Assembly (NCBI RefSeq): GCF_041260155.1
Contig: NC_091942.1
Location: forward strand, 10,495,001 to 10,559,000
Reading direction: 5' to 3'
Source of the DNA: Ptychodera flava
Taxonomy: Eukaryota; Hemichordata; Enteropneusta; Ptychoderidae
Length of the DNA: 64,000 nt
The notes beneath the pieces were generated by a model. The model made no database searches. It was not told the origin of the DNA and saw only the letters and a program-made list of their open reading frames with translations. Made by a program: the position numbers and the translations under genes. Of this stretch, positions 39,201-50,929 are shown piece after piece (position 1 is the first letter of the stretch; each line of letters begins with the position of its first letter).

Positions 39201-40072
39201 CATCCCATGCCATGTTTTCTGAAAAAAACTTATTTAAAGTGGTTCAAAATACATGTACTTGATCTCTAGTGCAATAATTAGGTCTCGTTTCAACTTTATT
39301 TTGGCCAGTAATTAGATATATGGATGCATTGAAGTTGGACAGCATACCAGTGGAAGTCTGAGTTTATTTGCATATGTGCACATCATTTGTCAGTGTTATC
39401 ATGCTGTGGGGAGTTTTCTATGGATTGCTGCGTGATGATGAAATGACTTTGTATTTGATTGCTAAATTAGATGGTTCAGCTAGGCTAGACTAGGCCTTGG
39501 TTTTAGAGTTTGCCTTATCATTGAGCAGATATGTGAGAGCACATCACTTTTGTGAGATAAAAAGTGCATATATATCCATTAAGTGTAGCAGAACAAAAAT
39601 CAGCAATGAGTTTGCCCAATCAAAGATGAAGCAAGTTTTATAGTGGAAACCTATGTTCAGATAAATTTGGCACATAGAATTTTAGGCAGAATGAAGTGCA
39701 TGTACAGTATGGATTTGGACCACTGCAAATGTATCGAGTGAGTCTCTAGTTCCAGATTTTTCAGTGGAAAGGCAAAATGGTGACAAAAGGTATTTTCAGA
39801 TTTGAAATGTATCGCTGTTAGAATGAGCTTAATACAGTCCATAAATAATGGAAAGATGAGGTTGCCATGCCAATATTTCAAGTATTGGCAGAACCTTTCT
39901 TGTTGACTGAAAATTAAGGAAACTGTAAACTACGTCAGCTGATTAGAAGTAGGTTTATATCACTCTTTGTAATGGATACAGAGATAGAGAGTTTTCTCAT
40001 CAGAGTGTCTCTTCTGATTTGTTTTCAGATTCAGATGTATTCTCAACAATTCCCCCATTTCACCCAACATGA
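24209..40072 (+). CDS. Arrestin-fold protein (alpha-arrestin/ARRDC-like), 11 exons
   Basis: Exons: 24209-24270, 25680-25757, 26486-26598, 29388-29450, 33754-33976, 35578-35674, 36151-36350, 36867-36954, 37294-37392, 38401-38488 and 40029-40072 (TGA). They give 384 residues with all phases and GT-AG sites consistent. The N-terminal arrestin domain shows EYVGGETVYG near residue 12, then PLPRGHYVLPFQYQLPPDLP, then WKGIVKYKVKAFV. A Cys-rich hinge with KCFC leads to the C-terminal domain, which has KLNKAVYTAGEVAVLQIAIC, the acidic insert ESDDENDNDSVNG, and LPTTLGTLVRCAYYVTVDVD. This matches the ARRDC layout (adaptors in membrane-protein trafficking), but the sequence is diverged and I see no clear PPxY motif for HECT ligase binding. 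Start ATG 24209 sits at the usual arrestin N-terminus. I cannot name the orthologue. Confidence 0.88.
24777..24894. mobile_element. 118-bp inverted-repeat element
   Basis: ACAGAAGTGGTA at the left and TACCACTTCTGT at the right are inverted ends. Partial symmetry continues inward (ATGATGTCAT, TGCCAT/ATGGCA). It lies in arrestin intron 1. Confidence 0.55.
25231..25589. mobile_element. TTAA-flanked MITE family B, copy 1
   Basis: Ends TTAAGGTAGTATGCGCCTC and the inverted GAGGCGCATTCTACCTTAA bound 359 non-coding bp in arrestin intron 1. TTAA at both edges fits a piggyBac-type target. A copy in the opposite orientation lies at 36431-36726. Confidence 0.8.
25975..26066. mobile_element. Short TTTAACCC-ended MITE
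   Basis: Inverted ends TTTAACCCTGTGA and GAAAGGGTTAAA enclose about 65 bases in arrestin intron 2. It resembles the TTAA-ended MITEs elsewhere in the window but is not an obvious copy. Confidence 0.4.
27379..29234. mobile_element. 1.86-kb TAA-flanked element with GGGAYGG ends
   Basis: Left end GGGATGGGACCATTAGACC and right end TCTAATGGTCCGTCCC are inverted; each is followed inward by a G- or C-rich run and poly(T) or poly(A) blocks. TAA flanks both sides (27376-27378, 29235-29237). The interior carries about four tandem units of 80-120 bp (27605-28012) and no recognisable transposase. Ends and TAA duplication suggest a PIF/Harbinger-type non-autonomous element. It lies in arrestin intron 3. 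Confidence 0.72.
27605..28012. repeat. Tandem repeat inside the 1.86-kb element
   Basis: About four imperfect units carry GAAAAATAGAGATTAAAATG followed by GTGTTATTTGGTGGCACTTG and a G-rich spacer. Unit length varies between roughly 80 and 120 bp. Confidence 0.7.
29850..30345. repeat. GTGCGTCC microsatellite plus 26-bp minisatellite
   Basis: A short hairpin (CCCCACGGACACCGTCCGGGG) at about 29858 is followed by a GTGCGTCC-type simple repeat (29896-29955). A 26-bp unit, CATAGACTCCCATGTATAAG plus GCAGAC/GCAGTC, then runs for nine nearly identical copies at 30098-30335. Long open frames across this block are a by-product of the stop-free unit, not genes. Confidence 0.9.
30410..32050. repeat. 227-bp tandem array with E-box and DR1-like sites
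   Basis: A second, diverged head (TAGTCCCCACAGATAAAGTCC at about 30411) is followed by seven units of about 227 bp; the last two are more diverged. Each unit has ACAAAATGTCACGTGACC, TGACCTTTGACC, ATAACTCAGTAACCACAAG, GGTATGATGGGACACC and GCCAATAGAGCTAGAGGTC in the same order. The array lies in arrestin intron 4. Confidence 0.9.
32307..32348 (+). ncRNA. Hammerhead-ribozyme-like motif
   Basis: The core CTGACGA (32311-32317) and GAA (32337-32339) are spaced by a stem II (GGCAA with TTGCC). A one-base-pair stem III (A-U across TG) and the cleavage triplet GTC follow. A 4-bp stem I pairs TACC (32307-32310) with GGTA (32345-32348). Such minimal hammerheads are known from Penelope-like retroelement ends. 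A TATTTCAAATAAAAATC tail follows directly. Activity is inferred only. Confidence 0.5.
34041..34241. mobile_element. 201-bp TTAA-ended MITE
   Basis: TTAACACTTTGAGTGCTG and GGCACTCAAAGGGTTAA are inverted ends. The interior is AT-rich and non-coding. It sits in arrestin intron 5. Confidence 0.75.
36431..36726. mobile_element. TTAA-flanked MITE family B, copy 2
   Basis: Ends TTAAGGTAGAACGTGCCTC and GAGGCGCATACTACCTTAA bound 296 bp in arrestin intron 7. It aligns with the reverse complement of 25231-25589, sharing an ATGGCGGCCAT(T/C) block and the ends. Confidence 0.8.
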
Positions 40073-43000
40073 TGAATATCTCGGCTCATTTGAGCCCAAG
40101 AGAAGCTGTCAGCTGATGGTATGGCAGTGTGTTGTGATCTTCATCTGTGTCTTCCAAATCTTTGCTGCAATCACAGTAGTATCGTTGTCTAGCCTTGCAG
40201 ATGTCTGTGGCTTGGTGGTGACTAGGAGTGCCTATGAGTGATGGATCTCCTTGTGCGGAGTGTCATAGTTAACGGGGAAAAAACATGATGTATGCATTAC
40301 CTTGACAATCAGATACATTTGACTGCTGCCCAGGTGAATGGGGTACCCTTTTGCGAGCTTGGTTGAAAACAATCTCCAGTGACGTTGGAACTAAAATTGA
40401 ATGTGGCGTCCTGTATATAAATATGTTGGACATCATGAAAAAGACAAATATGTCACCTTACATTACAAAATTTTTGTGTCACAGACACAACAAAGAACTG
40501 AACATTAGAAACACTCTCATAGGTAATTTGGGGGTTAGTTGGATGTTTTGAATCTCAATAGATCTCATTTTCAGAAAAGGAAGTTACAGTTTAGGGTGAA
40601 GTTTTATAAAATAGTGAATGGCATGTACAATGCAAAGCTTGATGTAGTAAAAGATGTAACATACTGCCACTCTTCAATCAATTCTGAGACAACCAACTAG
40701 TTTAATTGCATTGTAGACAACCAACCAGTTTAATTGCATTGTAGAGAGAAAATGGCGAAGAAGATTAATCATCGTAGTGCCATGAGTTTACTGTTCACAG
40801 CTGCCGATTGTTGGTTCACAACATCCAGGTAGCTTATGGGTAAAATGGGAAAAATCTCCCTGTGAAGCTGCCTGTGACTTGATACTCAATCAAGTCAGTG
40901 CCCACTGTATAGTGTTGGTGTATGGATCTTCATTTAAAAAAATATTGAAATTGTTGCGTAATGTTGATAATATATGCACTTTTTGAGCTATCGTGAGCGA
41001 AAGTTTTTAGTAAGATTCAAATTCGCACAAAAAGGGGATTTCAACGTATAATGTACATAGAGTTAAACATTTTGATCTTGACCTGGCTAGAGCTGCTGCC
41101 TAGTAACCAAACGACATATATGATTTTGTGAAAATTTTCTAAACTCCTGCCAGTATGACCAGGGAAATATGTTTGGTCGTCCACCATTTTAATGAATCCA
41201 TAGAAAGAAGAAACTTTTTAAAGAAATTTTAGAGTGATTGCACCCATATAAGATGACTGAGTATAAAGTGTAAAATCTATCAGTGAAGTGAGATTTTTAA
41301 CAAGGGATGGATATGTGCAGGATTTATTGTTCATGAATTCACGGGAAACAAATAATCATGGTACGCAAAATAAGTAAAGAAAGTAAAGAACAGTTTTCAT
41401 ATGCATGTGATAGGTACAAAGTGTCTTTGTTTTCAATGCTGAAGTGTACATAATATCAGAAACTCTATATATCAGAACAGCATTGTTTTTGTTGAACAAA
41501 TATGTATAGTGGCATTCTAGAAACAGAGTAATAGAAATATATTGTTCCTTTGTCTATTTTGAAAAGTGAGGTCTTGTTCAAATTTCAACGTTTTTTGACA
41601 TTTTTTAGAAATTTCTATTTTTCCATGAGTCTTTCAGTCGGGTAATAGGCGGTAGAGCATAATATTTAAACAAGAAGAGTTTTCTGTGGTATATTTATAA
41701 TTTTTTTGTGATGAATTTTATACAGCTGATTTTTAGATACTGAAAAAAATTTATAATCCCACTCCTGATGGCTGTGGAAATAGGATTAGGAGACAAGCTT
41801 GTCTACATACATGTATGCGAAGGGGAAACTTGGAGCCTATGGGCGCCCGCGCTGTCCACCATTATGAAAATTAAACAGCAAAAATATTGGAATGTGAATT
41901 TAACAACTCAAGCCATTGGACACAAGAGTAGAGAAAAGTGCAAAGCAAAGAGTAGTTCTTTCAGTTGCTGAAGTATTTTTACAAACAAAGATCAAACTGT
42001 CTATAGAATAATACAAGATCACAATTCCTTTTATTTAGCATAAATTTGGCATTTATTTTGTCACATTGTGTTCCCCTAAACATACAACTACAGTTATATT
42101 GAGCAAACAGCAGAAGGTATGTCTGTTTCCCAGATGTTGACAGGGACACAGATTCATTGCCTACTGCCAATCAATTTCAGTCGCACTGCACATTTGACTT
42201 CCCAGTGGAATGTCTCTGCAATAGAACTATTGTACAAATAGAGCAAAATAATGCTATTTTTTCTATTTTCATACCGATTTTCTCCTTTTTCGATCTTCAA
42301 TAAAAATATACATTTCCCGATCACCAACTATGCTTCTTGAGTGTTCATACTAATAATCTGGTTCTTTGTGAGTGTGCTTGACTTTGCAGATTTTCTCTGA
42401 ACTGTACACAAAAAAATCATTCTTACTCAGTCATGCAAAGTTATTGCAAAATTTCCATAGCTACTTCTTGTACATCTGTGCTGGCTATTGTGTCACTGCA
42501 AACAAAAGCACTAATTTTACCAATTCAGACCTAGTGCCAGCTTACTGGCGCTGTTCTGGATGGCCACCAGTGCTTTAATTTCAATGTTGTACTGCCATTT
42601 GTTCAGGACAAACTACAGTAAAATTTGAAGAAAGCTTCGATAAAATTTAAAATTCAACTATTTATAATATTTGACTGGCTTGTGTAATTAGCACCAAACA
42701 AAAGAACACTCAGAAACTTTTTAGGTTTTGGAGGAGGAGAACACCTTTTCACAACTCATAATTGTCCCATCGCGACTTTTCATCTTTCGTCGCACATGGC
42801 ACTGTATCAACCAACCCAATGTGTCTCGAGGACCATGCTTATCTGGTCCATTGCTGCTTGTGTTCACTCCAGCATCTACAATTTTCATGGTCTTATTTCG
42901 TGAAAAGCAAAAATTTACTCATTTCCCATAGAGTAAACAGTGAATAGCAACAATTTTGAATTTCAAATGTCACTTAATGTTAGGTAATTTGTTTCTCCAA

Positions 43001-44750
43001 TCCAAAATATCGGCGCTGTGAACCCTGACCTTTATTCCTGACTAAATGCTATGAACATCTTGCTGTCTGTGTAACATGGAATTGCCAATGCTGATTTCCC
43101 TTCAGTGTTTTCTCGGCACTTTGTGTCCCATTCATCAAAATAAGGGGGCAGACGTGACATTTTTAGGGGGTAGTGTTGAAGTTCATTTTGCCTTCCTAGG
43201 AAGTGCCTCCCCGATATCATTGAGATTGTCACCCAGTTCAGTTGCGTCGTGTATGTCGCATGCAGCACAGTACTATCATCGACATCATGATGTTTGATAG
43301 CCTGTGATGTGCTCGACTGTTCTCCATCTTCTGTGGATTTGTCACCACGTTTCCCAAACTCAGAATTTGACGGATCTCTTCCCTTGGACATGATTTGGTC
43401 CAAATTTTAGGTGTTTTAAATCCATGAAAACAATTGTGTTTCATCGTGATTGAGATAGATCGTCACTGCAGCGTGCCTACACAATGCTAAAGCTGTAATT
43501 TTTCATAATTCCGTCACTGATACAGTGTTGAAAGTTCTGCTTTCAAACTTTAGCGCTATCAAAACATGAACATAAAATTGCACTAGTATCCATGGAGATT
43601 AAACTGCAACTACTTTCAATGTGTACACTCCACGTTATGCAAGTCACCAAAGCTGAGTGACAGGCAACGTTTTGTCTTTTCTGAGGGAGTATTATGACTA
43701 GAAACAACAGCAAATTCACAGGTCACGACACTATGCGCGTGGGTCACCATTGTATGGAGTCTTTGCTTGCTGTGTTTCGCACTGTCAGTAACTTTTTCAG
43801 GGCAGAAAATGGCTCAAAATGCGCAATTTGTGAAATTGCGCAGTCAAGAGAAAACACTGCTTCACTGATGTCCAATGCCATATAAAAACGAAAGAAAACA
43901 ACAGTGTTTTGGTGTAGCTCTTTAAATATTTTTTTTATTAAGGAAATGTTAATTGTTACATGTACAGTTGATGCTAACTTTATCCTACAAATGTTCACTT
44001 GGCCCATGCACGTTTGTTCAACATATCTACCCTTACTCTGTTAAAATCGTTCAGCCTGACCAATAGAGACACAGGCATGCAAAATCAGCTTTTGAAAATG
44101 GTCCAATAGACTCACTTGTAGTAGAAAACATTTGCATATAATGAATATTCAAAATTATATATAAAACTTCTTTCTGAAAGTATGTGTAATCTCGAGATTT
44201 GCTATGAATAGTAGATTTTTGTATATTTTGAGGTTTTTGTGGGTTTGAAACTAAGGCGTCCTTGTGGATTACAGAACTAATATCCTAATTAGATGTGAAA
44301 AAGTGACTGTAATTAGCCTATTGGATCACTTTCAATACCTGGCTCATAATTGACTGCTGTTGCAATCCATGAATTACTATGAAACACTATTGGGCAATGA
44401 TAAAATTTGCCAGCCGTCAATACTGCTTTGCAAATTACTTGTTATTTCTTTAAAAAATCCTCTACACTAGCTCTGACCCACGGTGGAACAGACACATTTC
44501 CCCCTTCATCATATTTTGTGGATACTAATAGTGTATATGATGCGTTTAGTGTAGCCCCAAAAATTGATAAACTTTCCAGCAGATTATTAACAAGCCATGG
44601 CGTTGATTTACTTGTCTGTGAGCTCACTACTCCACCGTGTAGAAATGAGCAGACACAATGCTGATGGTAGAACATGGTAGACATTGGTGTAAACAAGAAG
44701 TGCCTGGGTTGTCAGCTGATTCGGGTCTCTCTGTGTCGCACTGAATGTGA
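40073..44750. other. Convergent 3' region between arrestin gene and PDAP1
   Basis: No exon is convincing here. The sequence is AT-rich and presumably holds both 3' UTRs. An AATAAA lies at 42298-42303 on the plus strand, and an AATAAA on the minus strand at 43939-43934 is a candidate for PDAP1. A 123-codon minus-strand open frame at 43032-43403 has no recognised similarity. Confidence 0.45.
43934..43939 (-). terminator. Candidate PDAP1 poly(A) signal
   Basis: TTTATT on the plus strand reads AATAAA on the minus strand, about 810 bases after the PDAP1 stop codon. Other signals may be used. Confidence 0.35.
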
Positions 44751-47700
44751 TCATTTCTTCTTGGCCTTTGCCGCTTCTCTTGCTGTGACAGACAGATGGA
44801 GAAAGAGACTTGACTAGATGAACAAATGCTGTAGTAATTTTTTGTGTAGTTATACTTACTATTGTTGTAATCTAGCACAATAATGTTTCTGACTCCACAC
44901 AGACATTGATCTGTTTGGTATTGCTCTTTGTTTCATTGGGAAAGTTACTTGCCTTCTGCTGGCTTACGGTATATACAGCAAGGGGCACATATCAAAGCCA
45001 ACCTACTGACGCCATATGTACAGGCACGACACGAAGCACTTCAAATGTCATTTTGGTACCTTGAAGTACAGTTATGGTCTCGAAACAAATCTGATCGCCA
45101 GTGACCAAGTATAGCAGTCAAAAAAATCACACACTTCACTTTTCAGATAAAACAAAAGCAATCATAGTACTACCACAGGGTGGCGATCATAAAGCATATG
45201 CCACAAAGAATTGCAAGTGTATGGCAATTTAATTTCCTCAGTCTACAACACCTTATTAGATGTTACTCGGACACTTTTTTTATTCATTATTTTTGCTGCA
45301 GTGGTTTTTATCCTACCTTTCTTTTCCTCATCCCTTTTCTTTGCGGCATCCTCTCGTTGCTTTCGTATAAGCGCTAGTCTCGCGAGATCTGCCCTGGCTT
45401 CATCTGTTTTACCTTCTGCGTGTAATTTTTGATATCGTAACCTTGCTTGTTGTTTTTCAATTTCTTCCCTGTCAGTGGCAAAAGCAAAATTGTGTTATAT
45501 TTCAATCAACCTTTCAAGGACAATGAAAAACTGTACTGCAGAGAATGAATCAAAATTATGTCACAAGAGGGCGCTCTAATCAAATAAAAACTATGGACTT
45601 TTTAAAAACATGTTTTTTTGTGAATTACTTTGCTTGTGAGCTCAATTTCTCTTGGAAGCTCTGAAGCAAAATAAATTATATAGACATTGCTCATCAGGTA
45701 CATATGCAATTCTTCTGTTTACAAACAATTATTCTAACCATAAGACACAATACAGAGGGCATGACTCTATCGCGCAGAGTATGTTGTATGATGGCATGTT
45801 TTGACCTCAGCAGAATCAAAAGTGACCCAGCTGGCTTACTCACTTTTGATGGGAACACTGGCCAGTCCAGCTTTCAGAGCTAAATGAGAATTTCTGTCCA
45901 AACACAGTGACAAGATGCACTGCCATGTTTAGTTTTTCTTGATTTGAGTCCCTCAGTTATTTTCATTCAAAATGAAGCTTCAGTAATTTTGACATTTTAA
46001 CCAAAATCAAATGTTAAATTAACTCATTTGCATTTTGAATATATTACTCCTGAAGTCATGGTTGTGTGCAGCCTGACATCATGCATATGCTTAGACACAT
46101 GACCAATACCTTTTAAACAAATGCCTTTGAGTGCAATCAATCAGTCTACAAAGCCAAATGCCATGAAGGCTTGCCTGGCCTGGAGGAGTAGTGTGTACAA
46201 TATTAACAAAATTGAAACCTTAAACAATAAATAGAAAAAAAAACACAAAACAATTTGACATACCTTTCTCTTCTTGTTAATGGGGCTTTTGCTTCACTAG
46301 TAGTGTCTAATTCAGAAGCCTTTTTCATTTTATGAGTAACTCTATTTGGGTTTTCTATTTCGATGAGGCCTTCAACACCCTTTCTGCTTTGCATCTGTAA
46401 AATAACGTTGAATTTTTGAAGGTCACTTCAGTGTCCACAACTCCTTTAAAAATATGAGAAGTTCAAGTTCATAACATCAAATTGTTAACATGTATAATTT
46501 GATATTTCAAAATCAAACATCCATGTACTTGGACTATTGATTGATTTTGAATGGATGGAAAATTGTTTGATCTACAAATATTCATCGAAAAATCGCACAT
46601 ATTGTTAACTGAACTCTGTTTGGTGATTGTGGAATGCAGGATTCTCCATGAGGAGGTTTTGAGGGATGGGTCACCCCACAACTGGTTTTGGAGCATTCTC
46701 TTGCATGTTAATAACCATACAAAAGAATACATATTCACAATAAAATAATATGCAAATCATGCATTGTTATGTAAATTGGATTGTGAATCTGATTTTTCAA
46801 GCTGTGGAGAGCACTGAAATGTACTCTGAGAGAAAAAGGGATTTACAATGCTGCATGAACAGATGTAGATTACTATACAATTATCGACCATCACAAATTC
46901 ACTTTAAACAAAATTGAACAATATTCATGTTATCCTCTCATTCTGAATCCTAATCTGAAACATTTATTGAGGGCCCATACATAATCATCAAGGAATTCAC
47001 CAAACCTCAGACTGAATGATACAAACCTCATCCTCTGAATCTGAATCTGAATCATCACTGTCTCTTGTTTCCTGTTAAAGTAGAATATCAGAAAGGAAGC
47101 AGTTTAGTAGAGACATCGCTTTCAAGAAATGCAAAAAACAATCAACTTGTAGAACTACCTGAAACCTTTGAAGGAGGCAGCAATCATCAGGAAAACCAAA
47201 TTTCCAGTCATCATTCTGATAAAAGATAGTAGCTGTAGCACAAATACATAACATTTTCATTCAGAAATCTAGAACTTCCCACCTCAGAATACGATTTATT
47301 TATTCATATTGACATACCGAAATAAATGCTACTCTAATATCATAGTTTCTCTTTGTTTGATTTATTTCTTCCCCTGTTGAAGTAAAAAGTATATAAATTT
47401 GATATACTGGGACAAACAAATCAACTGCAGTCAAAACTGTATTGACTGCAATTGTAGTTCCTGAGCATAGACCAGCATGGAAGGCATTGACATCCCCCAA
47501 GTTGAAATTCAGACAAATTTTTGCTGCTTGGCATGTATTTCCTGCTGAAGCTTGTGATATAGATCCTTAGAATAAGGCTTCCCAGTGTCTTCTTAATAAG
47601 AAAATTGACCATTGCTAAGTAACCAATTTTGTTATTCTTGTTCACACAAATTTTCCAAAATTCTTCATAAAAGACTTCTGAAATTTCTTTTTCATGTCAT

Positions 47701-50347
47701 TGAGAAAAGTTACATCACTATAGGATCATGAATTATATATAATCTCTTACCCTCCAAGTATTCTTGTTAGCCTCTTCTCTCATTTGCGCCGCGATTTCCT
47801 CTGGGTTGGTGAAGTGACGGTGCTGTCCTTTATGACTCTTCTTTTTTGCTAAAGTCAAAATAAGAAAGTTATCAAAATGATTTATGATCATTGTCGGTGA
47901 TATTACTGTGTATTTAGGGGAAGCAGTAGGGGATGTTATAACATTGCAACACATATACCTATTAATATTGCTGAGCTAACTGTTTGTTTTCATTTGCAGT
48001 GCAGCAGTGAGTGGCTTTGCCCACAAGGAAGCTACACATAGGATGTCCTGTTTTTCCGCTTATCTTTGCACTTTGTATTCAGCAATGCTGATAAGTAAAA
48101 ATACACAGTTTTCATTATAACCAGCCACCCGTTCAAATACATTGTGGCATGAATGGATACACAAAGTGATACAGAGTTGAGCTCTTCAATGCCTAAACTG
48201 TTGTTACCGTAAAAACCCTATTAATTTGATGACTCTATTATTTTTTCCAAAAACTTAATTTTACTTTACCCTTTTCAATCTGACCACCAATGGAAATTGG
48301 GACTTTCTCAATCTCTAATAATTCGACCAACCAATCATGACAAGCTGTTTTGAACATTTTATTTTTGATAAAATACGAAGGACAATACAATGTACAGCAC
48401 AGAATGTCTTAGTCCGGACTTCAGGAAAGTCACCTTTATATGCTTCAATCATCTAAGATGGTAAGCATATCACTTATGAACTGTCAAAAGAGTTGAAATC
48501 CCTAATGATTCATCAACTAAATAATTATTTTGGCTTTGTTAATTTTATAATAATTCAACAATTTAAAATCATAATATTTTTTTCTGGTAGAATTGATAGG
48601 GTCTTTATGGTAATATGGAATTGTGAAAGTGCCTGTAGAGAGCCTGACTGCTGCTAGATTTTGTATTCACCCTCCATGGCCTGATTTGAGATAGATGTTG
48701 TTCATTACATTATCATTAGTACTATTTGATCTGTATATTGCAAAGTAAAATCATTGGCATAATCTAAGGATTAATCCTGCTGATATGTTGTACCTTTCAA
48801 AAACTTGGTGAAGTTGTACCTCAAAATGAGAAGTTCTTACTTTCTTCAAAACCTGTGTGAAAGTTCAATGTGCACGCATAGTTTGCTAAATGTCTTCAGT
48901 TGGACATAGAAACTCCTCTGTGACATCACAATGTTCTAAATTCTAGCCTGCAGTAAAACAGTGGGTCCGATAATCTACTTGTGTTTCCAGTGTTTTCATC
49001 ATAAACTGACATACATCAACTAATACATATACCGTAATGCCGGTAATATCACAGAGTATACCTATTACCAATACCACATATGAAAGCTGTGCATTTCAGA
49101 ATTTCCATTATTTTTTATGATAAAACATTTACATTCTGTTCTTCTTCTTGCTTACAGAGCATATTGAAACACAAAATATAATCTTGGCATCATGAATTGA
49201 TGAATTGTGTGTGGTACGATATGCCATGTTATTGTTGATCAATGAATGTATAGTCAGTAGTCCTGATTATAATTCCACTGTCAATAATAATAATGTACCT
49301 AGCACACATACACACAGGCTCTGCTGTCAGGTTGAAACATAGGCAGTAAAGCTCTGCCGTTTATGGTTGAAACAAGGCATTTTAACACAAAGTACAGGAA
49401 ATTGTACTTTGCATCAAAAGTCACGGTAAGTATGAAGGAAACGAAGGTAACTTTACGCATCAGTTCTAAATTTGATAGTGATACGTCATAGTAAGTGGAT
49501 CATTGTAGTCTCATCACATGGAGATAAATGGGAAAAAGATGCCAGTCTTTCTGAATAGCTGAGAGCATAGAGGTACAGTTATTCTGTCAGGTTTCACGCC
49601 ATTGCGCAATAGAGAGGCCTGGCAATGTTATCAGCAATGGCAGTATGGGGTACAGGGATTCCCTCTGGTTCGGTTCATCAATGGAAGCAGCCGACAGTAA
49701 TAAAAGTGTGTGCCTCAATTTTACAGGACTTCTGAACAGCTTCAATACGATTTACCCGGGGATTTACCCCAAATGTATATGTAATGGAACAATCAACAGT
49801 AAAACTTTCAAACATAATGCCCGGGACATACTGTATACGAGAATGGCAAATTTGAAGGATAATCAACCATCCAGATTTTGAATTTTTTTCGACTTTCCCA
49901 TTCCACAGACGTGAATACAAAATCAAATGAAAGACAACATGTGGGACACAGCTTTTGGTATTCCATTTCCGGGAGGTTACTCAAAAATCAGTAATTCATT
50001 CACAAGCCGTGTACTGCCGTCCTCAAGACACGTTCGATCCTCTTGTTAAAAGGAATCACACGCGGGGGACGGCACTTTGACCATAGTCAAGCATAGGCCG
50101 ATGAAATGTTTGGGCTTGCGATGATTTAAAAAGTATATTGGCTATGTCACCACCACCCAAGGGCCACATTTCATACAACATACGCCGGCATTCGACGACA
50201 TACGTTTCCCACGCCAAGGTCAACCGGACAATTCACGGACTTCGGTACTGATCTCGATCTGTTCATATGGTAAAGAGGAAAATCCGACACTTTCTTTGGA
50301 AAATCGACGAAATTCGAGAAAGCGGAGAATGGCCTACCTTTAGACAT
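44751..50347 (-). CDS. PDAP1: PDAP1, 28 kDa heat- and acid-stable phosphoprotein (PAP1)
   Basis: This small charged phosphoprotein was described in mammals as a PDGF-associated protein. Minus-strand exons: 50347-50338 (ATG TCT AAA G), 47848-47751, 47071-47027, 46394-46264, 45468-45317 and 44782-44751 (TGA). They give 155 residues; human has 181. Phases agree, and the donor of exon 3 (GTTTGT) is the only weak site. Hallmarks: [17 protein letters not shown] at the N-terminus, an acidic Ser/Asp run ([12 protein letters not shown]), [30 protein letters not shown], and a Lys/Arg/Glu-rich helix [17 protein letters not shown]. The C-terminus is a short AKAKKK tail and lacks the human SGKRMQSLSLNK ending. 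The 10-base first coding exon rests on its splice site and phase. The linker between exons 2 and 4 is shorter than in human, so a missed small exon is possible. Confidence 0.93.
46705..46790. repeat. Dispersed repeat, copy 2
   Basis: It shares the TTAATAACCATAC block, AATATGCAAA and TTGTTATG with 16360-16445 in the same order. It lies in PDAP1 intron 3. Confidence 0.45.
47849..50337 (-). other. PDAP1 intron 1
   Basis: No further exon, RNA gene or clear repeat was recognised in this 2.5-kb intron. Confidence 0.5.
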
Positions 50348-50789
50348 CTTGATATTAGTTCAACAACAGCAAATTCGTTAATGTTTCTCCCAGAAGAACA
50401 GAGAAAATTAGGGAAATGTTCAGCTTGCTTGCGGGAAGCGCGACAAGTACTCTGCTGGGATCAATGCGACCTCCAAAACGTCACTTCCTGGTTTCATCGA
50501 CTCCCTAGGATGGAAAATAGTAACAATATATCTTCCCGTGAAGCGCCACTTTTTCGAAAATAGGCACACAAGGCTGGTTTTTATTGCATAACGTTTCGTA
50601 TATTTCTTATTTTAACAAAGTGTTGGCTGGACTAACCAGCTCGGGGCAAAATAAAGAACAACTGACGGCTAAAAAGGACGGACTCCTCCCTACGGGCGAA
50701 TGAAAATGGTACAACCCCATTGGCTGTGACCCTATCTCCGTCATTGCGTCATCTGGTGCGGTGTGGTTGCCATTATTTGCATGGGATTC
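50348..50789. promoter_or_regulatory. PDAP1 upstream region
   Basis: About 440 bases lie between the PDAP1 start codon and the left target duplication of the 9.3-kb element. They probably contain the PDAP1 promoter. Plus-strand open frames across it are chance. Confidence 0.45.
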
Positions 50790-50929
50790 CCACAAGGAGG
50801 AATGGAAGCTTACAAAAAAAATACAAAAAGCACGATTAGAAGCAGCAAAGTGTGCGCATGCGTGCATCGTACGCGGATTCATTTGAAAGATCAAAGCAAC
50901 GTGCTTCTTGAGATACTTGTTTTGTACCT

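Noticed and set aside
43032-43403. 123-codon minus-strand open frame
   Set aside because: No recognised similarity, no fitting splice phases, and it lies in a convergent 3' region; treated as chance.
47160-47230. Possible extra PDAP1 exon between exons 2 and 3
   Set aside because: No acceptor/donor pair with a suitable phase and composition was found; the linker is probably just short.
49450-49465. Alternative PDAP1 first exon (ATGC followed by GTAAAG on the minus strand)
   Set aside because: It would also fit the phase, but ATG TCT AAA G at 50347 gives the expected MSKA start and lies in the upstream promoter-like region.
50267-50563. 98-codon plus-strand open frame upstream of PDAP1
   Set aside because: It overlaps PDAP1 exon 1 and its upstream region in antisense and looks like no family I know.
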